Shown: positions 22,329-31,652, counted from the first letter of the stretch. The stretch is DNA of 64,000 nt from Micromonospora sp. WMMD980 (GCF_029626035.1 NZ_JARUBE010000003.1:620001-684000), one strand, 5' to 3'. Numbers and translations: made by a program. Notes: a model not told the origin generated them from the letters alone.

Positions 22329-22378
22329 AAGGAGGGGCCCCCTTTTAACAGACGTCTGTTAAAAGGGGGCCCCTCCTT
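22329..22378. repeat. Perfect 50-bp palindrome between mraY and ftsW
   Basis: Twenty-five bases (22329-22353, starting AAGGAGGGGCCCCC and ending TTTTAACAGAC) are followed without a loop by their exact reverse complement (22354-22378). Each arm itself contains GGGGCCCC. It starts four bases after the mraY stop. It could act as a bidirectional terminator, extrude as a cruciform, or be a copy of a dispersed palindromic repeat. No gene lies in 22325-22444. Confidence 0.9.
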
Positions 22379-22444
22379 CAGATCCGACACGCCGACCGGA
22401 CGGTTGCGCCACGGGCGGGCGGGTCGAGCCGCCATGATGAGCGG

Positions 22445-23977
22445 GTGGGGGAGGGACGAGACATCCAGGTCACCAGCGACCCGCCGGCCCGTCGGGCGCC
22501 CGCGGCCACGCCACCGGGTGATCCGCCGGCCGGCGCGGACCGGTGGGACCCGGCCGGCGGGCTGGCCGCGCTGCGCGGCCTGCTGGCCCGACCGCTGGCC
22601 TCCTACTACCTGCTGCTCTCCAGCGCCGGCCTGCTGCTGCTGATCGGCCTCACCATGGTCTTCTCCGCGACCAGCGTGCGCGACTACGTGCAGGAGGACG
22701 ACGCGGCGGCCTCGCTGACCAAGCAGGCCGTGTTCGCGGTGATCGGGGTGGGCGCGTTCTGGGCCTGTCAGCGGCTGCCCGCGCGCACCTTCCGGGCGGT
22801 GAGCCGCCCGGTGCTCGGCGTGGCGGTGGTGCTGCTGCTCCTGCTCAACCTGCTGGTCGCGTTGGAATCGCTGTTCGGGGTGGCGTCCATCGGGCCGTTG
22901 AAGGGCCAACTCCTCTCGCTCTCCCTCGGCCCGATCTCGCTCCAGCCGGCCGAGGTGGCCAAGTTCGCGCTGGTGCTGTGGGGCGCGCACGTGCTGGCCC
23001 GCAAGGGCGCCGCGCTGGGCTGGTGGCGGGAGCTGGCCACGCCGCTGTTCCCGGTGGTCGGCCTGCTCTTCGTGCTGGTCGGCTACAACGACCTGGGCAG
23101 CATGCTCTGCCTGCTGGCGCTGGTGGTGGGCCTGCTCTGGGCGGCCGGCGTGCGGGGCCGGGTCTTCGCCTCGCTCTCCGCGATCGGCCTGCTCGGCGTC
23201 GGCCTGCTGGTCGCGGTGGCCTCGCTCGGCGCCGGTTCGGGCTCCCGCGACGCCGACAACTACCGGCTGGGCCGGCTGACCATGTGGCTCGACCCGCCGT
23301 CGCCGCAGACCTGCTTCGACCAGCAGTTGGCGAACTGCTACCAGCTCATCCAGGCCCGCTACGCGATCGGCAACGGCGGCTGGTTCGGCGTCGGCCTGGG
23401 CCAGAGCAGCTTCAAGTACGGCTGGCTGCCCGAGGCGCACAACGACTTCATCTTCGCCATCGTCGCCGAGGAGTTGGGCGTGGTGGGCTGCGCCGTGATC
23501 CTGGTGCTCTTCGCCGTGCTCGCCTACACCGGCATGCGGATCGCCCGCCGGGTGGAGGACCCGTTCCGTCGCCTCGCCGCCGCCGGCGTGACCGCCTGGC
23601 TGGTCGGTCAGGCCGTCATCAACATCGGTGGCGTCACCGGGTTGCTGCCGCTCACCGGCGTACCGTTGCCGTTCATCTCCGACGGCGGCAGCGCCCTGGT
23701 GGTGACGCTGGCCGCGATCGGCATGCTCGCCTCCTTCGCCCGCGCCGAGCCGGACGCGGCCCGGGCCCTGCACGCCCGTCCGCCGGCCCGATGGGTCCGG
23801 CTAGTGTGGGCCCCGTTGCCGCCGCTTCCCGGCCGGCGCCGCCGACCGGCGCCGCCCCCGGCGGACCGAGGTTCCGTGCCCCGGTCCCGCCAGCGTCGGC
23901 AGGACGATCAGGCCGCGGCCCGCGGCGTCCGGTCCGACCGGACGCGCGCCGGCTCGGCGAGCGAGAGGAGACGCTGA
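22445..23977 (+). CDS. ftsW: Septal peptidoglycan polymerase FtsW (SEDS family)
   Basis: Integral membrane glycosyltransferase that polymerises lipid II at the septum with FtsI. About ten helices follow a Pro-rich cytoplasmic N-terminus of about 50 residues. SEDS signatures are present: LQPAEVAKFAL, the RYAIGNGGWFGVGLGQS block, the LPEAHNDFIFAIVAEELG loop and the GVPLPFISDGGSALV segment. A long basic, Pro-rich C-terminal tail follows. GTG start at 22445. The stop overlaps the murG start (TGATG). Confidence 0.96.
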   Translation: MGEGRDIQVTSDPPARRAPAATPPGDPPAGADRWDPAGGLAALRGLLARPLASYYLLLSSAGLLLLIGLTMVFSATSVRDYVQEDDAAASLTKQAVFAVIGVGAFWACQRLPARTFRAVSRPVLGVAVVLLLLLNLLVALESLFGVASIGPLKGQLLSLSLGPISLQPAEVAKFALVLWGAHVLARKGAALGWWRELATPLFPVVGLLFVLVGYNDLGSMLCLLALVVGLLWAAGVRGRVFASLSAIGLLGVGLLVAVASLGAGSGSRDADNYRLGRLTMWLDPPSPQTCFDQQLANCYQLIQARYAIGNGGWFGVGLGQSSFKYGWLPEAHNDFIFAIVAEELGVVGCAVILVLFAVLAYTGMRIARRVEDPFRRLAAAGVTAWLVGQAVINIGGVTGLLPLTGVPLPFISDGGSALVVTLAAIGMLASFARAEPDAARALHARPPARWVRLVWAPLPPLPGRRRRPAPPPADRGSVPRSRQRRQDDQAAARGVRSDRTRAGSASERRR

Positions 23978-25083
23978 TGGGTCCGCTGCGTTCGGTGGTG
24001 CTCTGCGGAGGGGGCACGGGCGGGCACATCTACCCGCTGCTCGCCTTCGCCGACTGCCTGCGCCGACACGACCCGAGCGTCCGCATCACCTGCCTGGGCA
24101 CACCGAAGGGGCTGGAGAACGAGCTGATCCCGCCGGCCGGCTACGACCTGCGGCAGATCCCGGCCTACCAGCTGCCCCGGTCGGTCAACATGAGCCTGGT
24201 GCGCACCCCGGACCGGATGTGGAAGGCGGCCCGCGCGGCGGGCAAGGTGATCGACGAGGTCCAGGCCGACGCCGTGGTCGGCTTCGGCGGGTACGTCTCG
24301 GTGCCCGGCTACCTTGCCGCGTGGCGTCGCGACCTGCCGATCGTCATCCACGAGGTGAACGTGCCGCCCGGGGTGGCCAACCGGCTCGGGATGAAGTTCA
24401 CCAAGAACGTCGCGGTGGGCTTCCCGCACCAGCCGGCGCAGGCCGAGGCGCTGCGCGACGCCCGGGTGGTCGGGGTGCCGCTGCGCCGGGGCATCGCCGG
24501 CCTGGACCGCGCCGCGCTGCGCGACGCCGCCCGGGCGCACTTCGGGCTCCGTCCCGACCTGCCGGTGCTCTTCGTGGCCGGCGGCTCGCAGGGCGCCCGC
24601 TCGATCAACCTGGCCGTCTCCGGCGCCGCCAAGGAGTTGGCCCGCAACGGCGTGCAGGTGCTGCACGTGATCGGCGCCCGCAACGAACCGGTCTCGGTCC
24701 CCACCGACCTGCCCGTGCCGTACGTGACGCTGCCCTATCTGTCCGAGATGGAGCTGGGCTACGCGGCGGCCGACCTGATGCTGGGCCGGGGCGGCGCGAT
24801 GACCTGCGCCGAGGTGGCCGCGATCGGCCTGCCCACGGTCTACGTGCCCTACCCGCACAGCAACCAGGAGCAGAAGCGCAACGCGCTGCCGGTGGTGGAG
24901 GCCGGCGGCGGGCTGCTGGTCGACGACGCCGAGGTGACCCCGGCCTGGGTGGAGCACACGGTGATCCCGCTCATCCGCGACCCGCAGCGGCTCTGGGCGA
25001 TGAGCCACGCCGCCGCCGGCTACGGCCGTCGCGACGGCGACGTGGCCCTGCTGAACTTCGTCTACGAGGCGGTGTCCCGCTGA
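23977..25083 (+). CDS. murG: UDP-GlcNAc:lipid I GlcNAc transferase MurG
   Basis: Peripheral membrane glycosyltransferase converting lipid I to lipid II. The N-terminal GGGTGGHIYPLLAFAD loop, the GFGGYVSVPGYLAAW segment, the HEVNVPPGVANRLG block and the C-terminal nucleotide site (GRGGAMTCAEVAAIGLPTVY, shortened here) identify it. The ATG at 23977 has GAGAGGAG upstream and overlaps the ftsW stop. 368 aa is standard. Confidence 0.97.
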   Translation: MGPLRSVVLCGGGTGGHIYPLLAFADCLRRHDPSVRITCLGTPKGLENELIPPAGYDLRQIPAYQLPRSVNMSLVRTPDRMWKAARAAGKVIDEVQADAVVGFGGYVSVPGYLAAWRRDLPIVIHEVNVPPGVANRLGMKFTKNVAVGFPHQPAQAEALRDARVVGVPLRRGIAGLDRAALRDAARAHFGLRPDLPVLFVAGGSQGARSINLAVSGAAKELARNGVQVLHVIGARNEPVSVPTDLPVPYVTLPYLSEMELGYAAADLMLGRGGAMTCAEVAAIGLPTVYVPYPHSNQEQKRNALPVVEAGGGLLVDDAEVTPAWVEHTVIPLIRDPQRLWAMSHAAAGYGRRDGDVALLNFVYEAVSR

Positions 25084-25114
25084 TGCGGGACGTCGCGACG
25101 GGAAGGTACTCGGA

Positions 25115-26590
25115 ATGAACACCGCGCAGTTCACGCCCGCCGGCACGACGACCGCGGAGGACCTGGGTCGGATCCACCTGATCGGGGTGGGTGGTGTCGG
25201 GATGGCCGGGCTGGCCCGGCTCTTCCTCACCCGTGGCCTGCCGGTCTCCGGCAGCGAGCTGCGGGAGTGGCCGTCCCTGGCCGGCCTGCGGGCGCTGGGC
25301 GGGACGATCCACTCCACCCACGAGGCGGCCAACCTGGACGGCGTGGACACGGTCGTCTACTCCAGCGCCATCCCGCAGGACCACCTGGAGCTGGTCGAGG
25401 CGCGCCGGCGGGGCCTGCGGGTGCTGCACCGCTCCGAGGCGCTCGCCGCCGCGATGACCGGTCGCCGCACGGTGGCGGTGGCCGGCACGCACGGCAAGAC
25501 GTCCACCACGTCGATGGTCACCATGGTGCTCCAGCAGGCCGGCGCCGATCCGTCCTTCGTCATCGGCGGCGAGATCTCCGAGGTCGGTTCCGGCGCGCAC
25601 CACGGCACCGGCGAGCACTTCGTGGTCGAGGCGGACGAGAGCGACCGCTCGTTCCTCATCTACCGGCCGTACCTGTCGATCATCACGAACGTCGAGGCGG
25701 ACCACCTCAACACCTATGGCGACCTGGCCACCCTGGAGGCGGCGTTCGCCGAGTTCGCCCGGCTCACCGACCCGGCGGGCTTCGTCGTCACCTGCGCCGA
25801 CGACGCGGGCGGGCGGCGGCTGGCCGAGGCGCTGCGGGCCGAGGGCCGCCGGGTCTGGACGTACGGCGAGTCCGCCGACGCGGACCTGCGGATGAGCGAC
25901 GTCACCTCGTCGGCGCGGGGCGTGCGCTACCTGGCCGAGATCGAGGGCCGGTCGTTGGGCGAGATCCGGCTGCCGATCCCGGGCCGGCACATGGCGCTCA
26001 ACAGCGCCGCCGCCGTGCTCGCCGCGTACCTCCTGGAGCTGCCGGTGTCGGCGGCGGAGGCGGCGCTCGGCGCGTTCCCCGGCGTGCGCCGACGGTTCGA
26101 GCGCAAGGGCGTCGCGGACGGCGTGCTGGTCTACGACGAGTACGCCTACCACCCGACGTCGATGACGCTGGCGCTGCAGACGCTGCGCGAGGTGGCCGGT
26201 GACGGCCGGCTGATCGTGGTCTTCCAGCCCTACCGGCTCTACCGGACCCGGGACCTGCAGGCGGAGATCGCCGCCGCGCTCGGCATCGCCGACGAGCTGG
26301 TGCTGCTGGAGGTCTTCGGCCCCGGTGAGCTGCGCAAGCCGGGCGAGGGGTCGGCCGCGCTGATCGAGGAGGTGCCGCTGCCGGCGGAGCGGAAGGTCTT
26401 CGTCGACGCGTGGGACGACGTGCCAACCGAGGTGGCCCGCCGGGCCCGCGCCGGCGACGTGGTGGTGACCATGGGCGCGCCGCCGATCTCGCTGATGGGT
26501 GACCAACTGTTGGACGCCCTGCTGGCCCGTTCCGGTGGGGCGGCGGCCCTGGGCGTCGGCCCGGACGGCGCGGCGACCACCGCCGGATGA
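25115..26590 (+). CDS. murC: UDP-MurNAc:L-amino acid ligase MurC
   Basis: Adds the first stem-peptide residue to UDP-MurNAc. The N-terminal GVGGVGMAGLARLF loop binds the nucleotide sugar; the ATP loop GTHGKTSTTSM, the EADESDRSFL motif and the C-terminal DEYAYHPTSM complete the ligase. 491 aa is normal. In Micromonospora the first residue is known to be glycine rather than L-alanine, so this enzyme may prefer Gly; that is inference from chemotaxonomy. The stop overlaps the ftsQ start. Confidence 0.96.
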   Translation: MNTAQFTPAGTTTAEDLGRIHLIGVGGVGMAGLARLFLTRGLPVSGSELREWPSLAGLRALGGTIHSTHEAANLDGVDTVVYSSAIPQDHLELVEARRRGLRVLHRSEALAAAMTGRRTVAVAGTHGKTSTTSMVTMVLQQAGADPSFVIGGEISEVGSGAHHGTGEHFVVEADESDRSFLIYRPYLSIITNVEADHLNTYGDLATLEAAFAEFARLTDPAGFVVTCADDAGGRRLAEALRAEGRRVWTYGESADADLRMSDVTSSARGVRYLAEIEGRSLGEIRLPIPGRHMALNSAAAVLAAYLLELPVSAAEAALGAFPGVRRRFERKGVADGVLVYDEYAYHPTSMTLALQTLREVAGDGRLIVVFQPYRLYRTRDLQAEIAAALGIADELVLLEVFGPGELRKPGEGSAALIEEVPLPAERKVFVDAWDDVPTEVARRARAGDVVVTMGAPPISLMGDQLLDALLARSGGAAALGVGPDGAATTAG

Positions 26591-27405
26591 GTCCCGGCCC
26601 GGCCCGCGGCCGCACCCCCGGCCAGGACGGCGGGGCGGGGCGGCGCAGTCCGGTCCGGCGCTGGCAGCTGGTGCGGGCCGGCGCGGACGCCGTGCCGCCG
26701 TCGACCCGCCGCTTCATGGCCCGGGCCCGGCAGCGGCGGATGCGGGCCGCGTTGCCCTGGGCGGTGGCCGCGGCCGTGGTCGCGGTCGCCGCGTTGGTGG
26801 CCTGGACGGTGCTCGGCACCGGCCTGTTCGGCGTCCGCGAGGTGCGGGTGGTCGGCGCGCGGCTGGTCACGCCGGTGGAGATCCGGGACGCCGCGGCGGT
26901 GCCGGACGACACGCCGCTGGCCCGGGTGGACCTGGCCGCGACCGCCCGCCGGGTCGGCACGTTGCCGCCGGTGGCCCGCGCCACCGTGGAGCGGGACTGG
27001 CCGGGGGCGCTGGTGATCCGGGTGGTCGAGCGGGTGCCGGTCGCGGCGGTGCCGCAGGGTGGGCGCTTCGCCGTCGTCGACGCCGCGGGCGTGGTCTTCC
27101 AGCGGGTGGACCGGGTGTCGGAGGGGTTGCCGCTGGTCCGGGTCGCCGCGCCGGGCCCGGACGACCCGGGCACCCGGGCCGGGCTGGCGGTGCTGGCCGC
27201 GCTCGGTGACCGGCTGCGCGCCGAGCTGGTCGCGGTGGACGTGGCCGGCCTGGCCCGGATCACGCTGCTGCTGCGCGGCGAGCGGGAGGTCTTCTGGGGC
27301 GACGCCTCGCGGAGCGCGGACAAGTCCACGGTGGCCACCGCGCTGCTGCCCCGCAGGGCCGACCGGATCGACGTCAGCGCGCCCGACGTGGTCACGTTCC
27401 GGTGA
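26587..27405 (+). CDS. ftsQ: Cell division protein FtsQ
   Basis: Bitopic division protein: about 55 basic cytoplasmic residues, one transmembrane helix (ALPWAVAAAVVAVAALVAW, about 54-72), a POTRA domain starting at GVREVRVVGARLVTPVEI and an FtsQ/DivIB C-terminal domain. It bridges FtsL/FtsB to the divisome. Its ATG overlaps the murC stop. It is followed by a strong hairpin and an independent ftsZ promoter region. Confidence 0.93.
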   Translation: MSPGPARGRTPGQDGGAGRRSPVRRWQLVRAGADAVPPSTRRFMARARQRRMRAALPWAVAAAVVAVAALVAWTVLGTGLFGVREVRVVGARLVTPVEIRDAAAVPDDTPLARVDLAATARRVGTLPPVARATVERDWPGALVIRVVERVPVAAVPQGGRFAVVDAAGVVFQRVDRVSEGLPLVRVAAPGPDDPGTRAGLAVLAALGDRLRAELVAVDVAGLARITLLLRGEREVFWGDASRSADKSTVATALLPRRADRIDVSAPDVVTFR

Positions 27406-27426
27406 CCCGTCGGTCAGCGAGCGGCA

Positions 27427-27460
27427 GGTGTGTCGCCGGCCGCTCGGACGGCGACACGCC
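27427..27460 (+). terminator. Hairpin between ftsQ and ftsZ
   Basis: GGTGTGTCGCCG and CGGCGACACGCC form a 12-bp stem (one G-U pair) around a 10-base loop, 21 bases after the ftsQ stop. There is no T-tract. It probably ends or slows read-through from the upstream cluster so that ftsZ uses its own promoter. Both arms carry GACAC on one strand, the core bound by WhiA in sporulating actinobacteria, so an operator is an alternative. Confidence 0.55.
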
Positions 27461-27519
27461 GGTGCGGGTCCTTGGCTCCTGGCGCGGCGGCGCATACGTT
27501 GCCCCGAAGAGATCAGTGG

Positions 27520-27557
27520 TTGACATAACTCTAAGCCTCTAGTAGAGGGTGAGGGTT
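27520..27557 (+). promoter_or_regulatory. ftsZ promoter region with imperfect palindrome
   Basis: TTGACA (27520-27525) is a consensus -35, rare in this GC context. Overlapping it, 27527-27541 and 27543-27557 form an imperfect palindrome (12 of 15 pairs) centred on CCTCTAGTAGAGG. The expected -10 position falls within this dyad (TAGAGG 27543-27548), which suggests a regulator binding over the promoter. About 65 bases of leader follow before the ftsZ ATG. Confidence 0.5.
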
Positions 27558-27622
27558 CTCCTCTGGTCCGGCCAAGCCGTGTGGGGTCGGCCCATGCCAA
27601 TCTCGAAGGGAAAGGACCGGAG

Positions 27623-28738
27623 ATGACACCTCCGCACAACTACCTGGCGGTCATCAAGGTCGTCGGCATCGGGGGTGGCGGCGTGAACGCCGTCAACCGG
27701 ATGATCGAGGTTGGGCTCAAGGGCGTCGAGTTCATCGCGATCAACACCGACGCGCAGGCGCTGCTGATGAGCGACGCCGACGTCAAGCTGGACGTGGGCC
27801 GGGAGCTGACCCGCGGGCTGGGCGCCGGCGCGAACCCGGACGTCGGCAAGAACGCCGCCGAGGACCACCGCGACGAGATCGAGGAGGTGCTCAAGGGCGC
27901 CGACATGGTCTTCGTCACCTGCGGCGAGGGCGGCGGCACCGGCACCGGCGGCGCGCCGGTCGTGGCGAACATCGCCCGCAAGCTCGGCGCGCTCACCATC
28001 GGCGTGGTCACCCGGCCGTTCTCGTTCGAGGGCAAGCGCCGGCAGGTGCAGGCCGAGGCGGGCATCGAGGAGCTGCGCAACCAGTGCGACACCCTCATCG
28101 TGATCCCCAACGACCGGCTGCTCGCCCTCGGTGACCGCAACATCTCCATGATGGACGCCTTCCGCACCGCGGACCAGGTGCTCCTCTCCGGTGTCCAGGG
28201 CATCACCGACCTGATCACCACGCCGGGTCTGATCAACCTGGACTTCGCCGACGTGAAGAGCGTGATGAGCGGTGCCGGCAGCGCGCTGATGGGCATCGGC
28301 AGCGCCCGCGGCGAGAACCGCGCGGTCGAGGCGGCCGAGGCGGCCATCTCCAGCCCGCTGCTGGAGCAGAGCATGGACGGCGCGCGCGGCGTGCTGCTCT
28401 CCATCGCCGGTGGCTCGGACCTCGGCCTGTTCGAGATCAACGACGCGGCGCAGCTGGTCACCGACGCGGCCCACCCGGACGCCAACATCATCTTCGGTGC
28501 GGTCATCGACGACGCGCTCGGCGACGAGGTGCGGGTGACCGTGATCGCGGCCGGCTTCGACGGCGGCACGCCCGCCTACAAGGCGGTCGACCCGCCGCGC
28601 AAGAGCAACCAGAACCCGCCGGCCCAGCCGAGCGCGCCGGTGAGCCCGCCGGCCACCATGCCGGCCCCGCAGCAGCCGTCGCGCCGGGTGCTCTTCGACG
28701 ACGTCGACGTGCCCGACTTCCTCAAGAACGGGTCCTGA
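27623..28738 (+). CDS. ftsZ: Cell division GTPase FtsZ
   Basis: Tubulin-like GTPase forming the Z ring. The nucleotide loop GGGTGTG is at residues 103-109, the N-terminal [13 protein letters not shown] and the T7-like region [11 protein letters not shown] are intact, and a Pro-rich linker leads to the C-terminal peptide [11 protein letters not shown] that contacts partners such as SepF. ATG 27623 is chosen because the conserved N-terminus starts there; the open frame runs 14 codons further upstream. 371 aa is typical. Confidence 0.98.
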   Translation: MTPPHNYLAVIKVVGIGGGGVNAVNRMIEVGLKGVEFIAINTDAQALLMSDADVKLDVGRELTRGLGAGANPDVGKNAAEDHRDEIEEVLKGADMVFVTCGEGGGTGTGGAPVVANIARKLGALTIGVVTRPFSFEGKRRQVQAEAGIEELRNQCDTLIVIPNDRLLALGDRNISMMDAFRTADQVLLSGVQGITDLITTPGLINLDFADVKSVMSGAGSALMGIGSARGENRAVEAAEAAISSPLLEQSMDGARGVLLSIAGGSDLGLFEINDAAQLVTDAAHPDANIIFGAVIDDALGDEVRVTVIAAGFDGGTPAYKAVDPPRKSNQNPPAQPSAPVSPPATMPAPQQPSRRVLFDDVDVPDFLKNGS

Positions 28739-28747
28739 GCCGCGCCG

Positions 28748-29494
28748 ATGACGGACTCACCCACGGCGGTGCGACCCGAACGTCGCGCCGAGCTCGCGGC
28801 CGGCCTGGCCCGGGTGCGCGCCCGGGTCGCCGACGCCTGCGCGGCCGCCGGCCGGGACCCCGACGAGGTCACCCTGGTCGCGGTGACCAAGACCTATCCG
28901 GCCGCCGACGTGGTCGCGCTGGCCGGGCTCGGGGTCACCGACGTGGGCGAGAACCGCGACCAGGAGGCGGCGCCCAAGGCGGCGGCGGTGGCCGGCGCCG
29001 GCGCGGCCCCGCGCTGGCACTTCATCGGCCAGTTGCAGCGGAACAAGGCCCGCTCGGTCGTCCGGTACGCCGACGTGGTGCAGTCGGTGGACAGCGTCCG
29101 GCTCGCCGCCGCGCTGGACGCCGCCGCGTCCGACGTCCGGGATCGGCCGTTGGACGTGCTGGTGCAGGTCAGCATCGACGGTGACCCGGCGCGGGGTGGG
29201 GCGCTGCCGGGCATGGCCGACCCGCAGCGGGGCCTCGACCGGGTGGCCGCGGCGGTCGCCGGCACGACCGGGCTGCGGTTGGCCGGCCTGATGGCGGTGG
29301 CCCCGCTGGGCTGGGAACCGGACCGGGCGTTCGCCCGGTTGGCCGAGGTGGCGGCGCGGCTGCGGGCGGATCATCCGGGGGCGACGGCGCTGTCGGCGGG
29401 GATGAGTGGCGACCTGGAGAGCGCGATCGCTCACGGCGCGACACATGTCCGCGTCGGCAGCGCGTTGCTCGGAATGCGTCCCACGCTGGGGTAG
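28748..29494 (+). CDS. PLP homeostasis protein, YggS family
   Basis: Pyridoxal-phosphate-binding protein of the YggS/PROSC family with an alanine-racemase-like N-terminal fold and no known enzymatic reaction. The PLP lysine is Lys48 in VAVTKTYPA; GENRDQEAAPKA and the phosphate-binding SAGMSGDLESAIAHG segment are present. It lies nine bases after ftsZ, the common position between ftsZ and sepF in actinobacteria, so it is probably co-transcribed. 248 aa is usual. Confidence 0.95.
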   Translation: MTDSPTAVRPERRAELAAGLARVRARVADACAAAGRDPDEVTLVAVTKTYPAADVVALAGLGVTDVGENRDQEAAPKAAAVAGAGAAPRWHFIGQLQRNKARSVVRYADVVQSVDSVRLAAALDAAASDVRDRPLDVLVQVSIDGDPARGGALPGMADPQRGLDRVAAAVAGTTGLRLAGLMAVAPLGWEPDRAFARLAEVAARLRADHPGATALSAGMSGDLESAIAHGATHVRVGSALLGMRPTLG

Positions 29495-29687
29495 CCTGGC
29501 CGCGACGGAAGCAAATTACATCAGTGTTGTTCAGGACGGCGTTCCCGTAGCCGGGGGCCGTGGCGGGCGGGCCGCGAACCGCGCGCCAGGGGATTGCCGA
29601 TCCGGTCCGGTGGGCATGATCGTCCACTCGTGATCAAGCGACACGGCACGGGGGCGCGTGCCGCATGGCGGACGGAAGGGCGCGGGG

Positions 29688-30392
29688 ATGGGTGCACTGC
29701 GCAAGGCGGGGGTCTGGCTCGGTCTCGTCGAGGAGGACGACGAGCGGGCGTACGAGGACGGTGGCTACGACAAGGGTGGCTACCGTGACTCGCGCTACCG
29801 GTCGAGCCGGTACGCCGAGGAGTTCGCCGACGAGGACGACGACGAGTCCGAGGAGCCGCCGGCGCCCCGGACCCGCTCCGGTGACCGGGGCCGGCTGTCC
29901 GAGCGCGCCTCGAGTCGCGCGGTCGACAGCGACCGGTCCGAGGTCGAGCGCCTGGACCGCCCGGAGCGCGCCGAGCGTTCCAGCGTGCGGTCGATCACCC
30001 GGTCCTCGACCGGCGAGACCTCCGGCGCGTTGACCTACCACACGCGGGACAATCTCGCCCTCGCGCCGCAGGCCCCGCCGCGGGAGCGGGCGGTGGCCCC
30101 GGAGGAGGAGCAGCGTTACCAGATCACCACGCTGCACCCGACCACCTACCGGGAGGCGCGGACCATCGGCGAGCACTTCCGGGACGGAGTGCCGGTGATC
30201 ATCAATCTCACCGAGATGGACGAGGCGGACGCCCGCCGACTTGTCGACTTCGCGGCCGGGCTCGCGTTCGGCCTGCGCGGTACGATCGAGCGCGTGACCA
30301 ACCGGGTGTTCCTGCTCTCACCGGCCAACGTCCAGGTCACCGCGGAGGACAAGGCCAAGATCGCTGAGGGCGGCTTTTTCAGTCTGAGCTAA
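29688..30392 (+). CDS. sepF: Cell division protein SepF
   Basis: FtsZ membrane anchor in actinobacteria. A short amphipathic N-terminus ([19 protein letters not shown]) would insert into the membrane, an acidic-basic disordered linker follows (residues 20-140), and the SepF core occupies the C-terminus ([17 protein letters not shown] to [14 protein letters not shown] end). The ATG at 29688 follows GGAAGGGCGCGGGG. The 193 bases upstream (29495-29687) contain no gene; a dedicated promoter there is possible but I cannot fix it. Confidence 0.94.
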   Translation: MGALRKAGVWLGLVEEDDERAYEDGGYDKGGYRDSRYRSSRYAEEFADEDDDESEEPPAPRTRSGDRGRLSERASSRAVDSDRSEVERLDRPERAERSSVRSITRSSTGETSGALTYHTRDNLALAPQAPPRERAVAPEEEQRYQITTLHPTTYREARTIGEHFRDGVPVIINLTEMDEADARRLVDFAAGLAFGLRGTIERVTNRVFLLSPANVQVTAEDKAKIAEGGFFSLS

Positions 30393-30421
30393 CCACGCAC
30401 GACCGAGGGACGTCGCCTGCC

Positions 30422-30727
30422 GTGTTGTCGATCCTGTTCCAGGTGCTCTACCTGCTGCTCTACTTCTTCCTTCTTGTCCTGTTGGCCCGATTTGTTCTCG
30501 GGGCCGTGCTGGCCTACGGTCGCCGGTGGCAACCGGGGCGCGGGGCGTCGGCGGGACTGGAAGTCGTGTGGAGCGTCACTGATCCGCCCCTGCGCGCGTT
30601 GAGGCGTGTGATCCCACCACTGCGAATTGGTACCGTGAGCATCGACCTGGCCTCCCTTGTGCTCCTGGTTATCCTGTTCGTGCTGATGGAGTTCGTGTTA
30701 CAGCGCCTGATCGTGGCGTTCGCCTGA
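30422..30727 (+). CDS. YggT family membrane protein
   Basis: Two-helix membrane protein of the YggT family (helices about 5-27 and 75-97) with the typical [18 protein letters not shown] loop between them. Found between sepF and divIVA in most actinobacteria; the biochemical role is uncertain. GTG start 29 bases after sepF. 101 aa is normal. Confidence 0.93.
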   Translation: MLSILFQVLYLLLYFFLLVLLARFVLGAVLAYGRRWQPGRGASAGLEVVWSVTDPPLRALRRVIPPLRIGTVSIDLASLVLLVILFVLMEFVLQRLIVAFA

Positions 30728-30768
30728 CCAGAGCGCTTTCGCGGCCGCAACTGACCCGAGGAGTTTCG

Positions 30769-31575
30769 ATGCCGCTGACCCCGGCCGACGTCCACAACGT
30801 CGCCTTCAAAAAGCCGCCGATCGGCAAGCGGGGGTATGACGAGGAGGAGGTTGACGCCTTCCTGGACGAGGTCGAGCGTGAGCTGGCCCGTCTGATCGAG
30901 GAGAACAACGAGCTGCGCGCCCAGGTGGAGCGCGGCGGTCGGGGTGGCGCACCCGCCGGCTCCGGCGGCGACGCCCGTCTCGCGGCGGAGCTCAACGACG
31001 TCAAGGCCCAGCTCGACCGGGTGCAGCGGGACAAGGCGGCCGCCGAGCAGGCGGCCCGGGCGATGCAGTCCGAGCTGGAGCAGGTTCGCGCCCAGGGCGG
31101 CCCGGCAGGGGTTACCGGCGACGGCGAGCAGCAGGCGCTGCGCGTGCTCATGATGGCCCAGCGCACCGCCGACGACCACGTCTCCGACGCCCGGCGCGAG
31201 GCCGACAGCCTGCTCTCCGAGGCGCGGTCCAAGGCCGAGGAGGTCACCCGCGAGGCGCGGGCCAAGGCCGACGCCCTCGAGCGGGACGCCCGTCAGCGGC
31301 ACCAGGAGGCCATGGGCGGCCTGGACGCCAAGCGCACCGCGCTGCAGAAGCACATCGAGGAGCTCAAGCAGTTCGAGCGCGAGTACCGCACCCGCCTCAA
31401 GGCATACCTGGAGAGCCAGCTGCGCGACCTCGACGGTCGTGGCCAGGGCCTCGAGGTCGAGATGAACCGCGCCGAGGGCACCCGTGCCGCCGGCGGCAGC
31501 AACGGCCTCGCCACCGCCGGCCTCGCCGGCTCCTACGGCGGCGGCCGCGGCGGCTCGCTCGAGTCCGGCCGCTGA
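30769..31575 (+). CDS. divIVA: Polar growth and division protein DivIVA (Wag31)
   Basis: Coiled-coil scaffold that marks curved membrane and directs polar growth in actinobacteria. The N-terminal DivIVA domain is clear ([19 protein letters not shown] and [20 protein letters not shown], each under 21 residues), with the membrane-contact Phe/Lys/Lys patch. Two coiled-coil stretches (about 35-65 and 85-235) are separated by a Gly-rich linker, and the tail is Gly-rich. It closes the division cluster and is followed by a perfect 13-bp hairpin. Confidence 0.96.
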   Translation: MPLTPADVHNVAFKKPPIGKRGYDEEEVDAFLDEVERELARLIEENNELRAQVERGGRGGAPAGSGGDARLAAELNDVKAQLDRVQRDKAAAEQAARAMQSELEQVRAQGGPAGVTGDGEQQALRVLMMAQRTADDHVSDARREADSLLSEARSKAEEVTREARAKADALERDARQRHQEAMGGLDAKRTALQKHIEELKQFEREYRTRLKAYLESQLRDLDGRGQGLEVEMNRAEGTRAAGGSNGLATAGLAGSYGGGRGGSLESGR

Positions 31576-31585
31576 TCGACCCCGC

Positions 31586-31616
31586 GTCGGTGGCCGTCCC
31601 GGTGACGGCCACCGAC
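31586..31616 (+). terminator. Perfect 13-bp hairpin after divIVA
   Basis: GTCGGTGGCCGTC (31586-31598), loop CCGGT and GACGGCCACCGAC (31604-31616). It begins ten bases after the divIVA stop and is a strong factor-independent-type hairpin without T-tract, probably the end of the cluster transcript. Confidence 0.7.
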
Positions 31617-31652
31617 CGCACCAGACCGACACGACGCGGCCGGGGGTGAGCT

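Noticed and set aside
22379..22444. Hidden remnant of murD between the palindrome and ftsW
   Set aside because: No Mur-ligase-like peptide in any of the six frames; the segment is too short to be informative.
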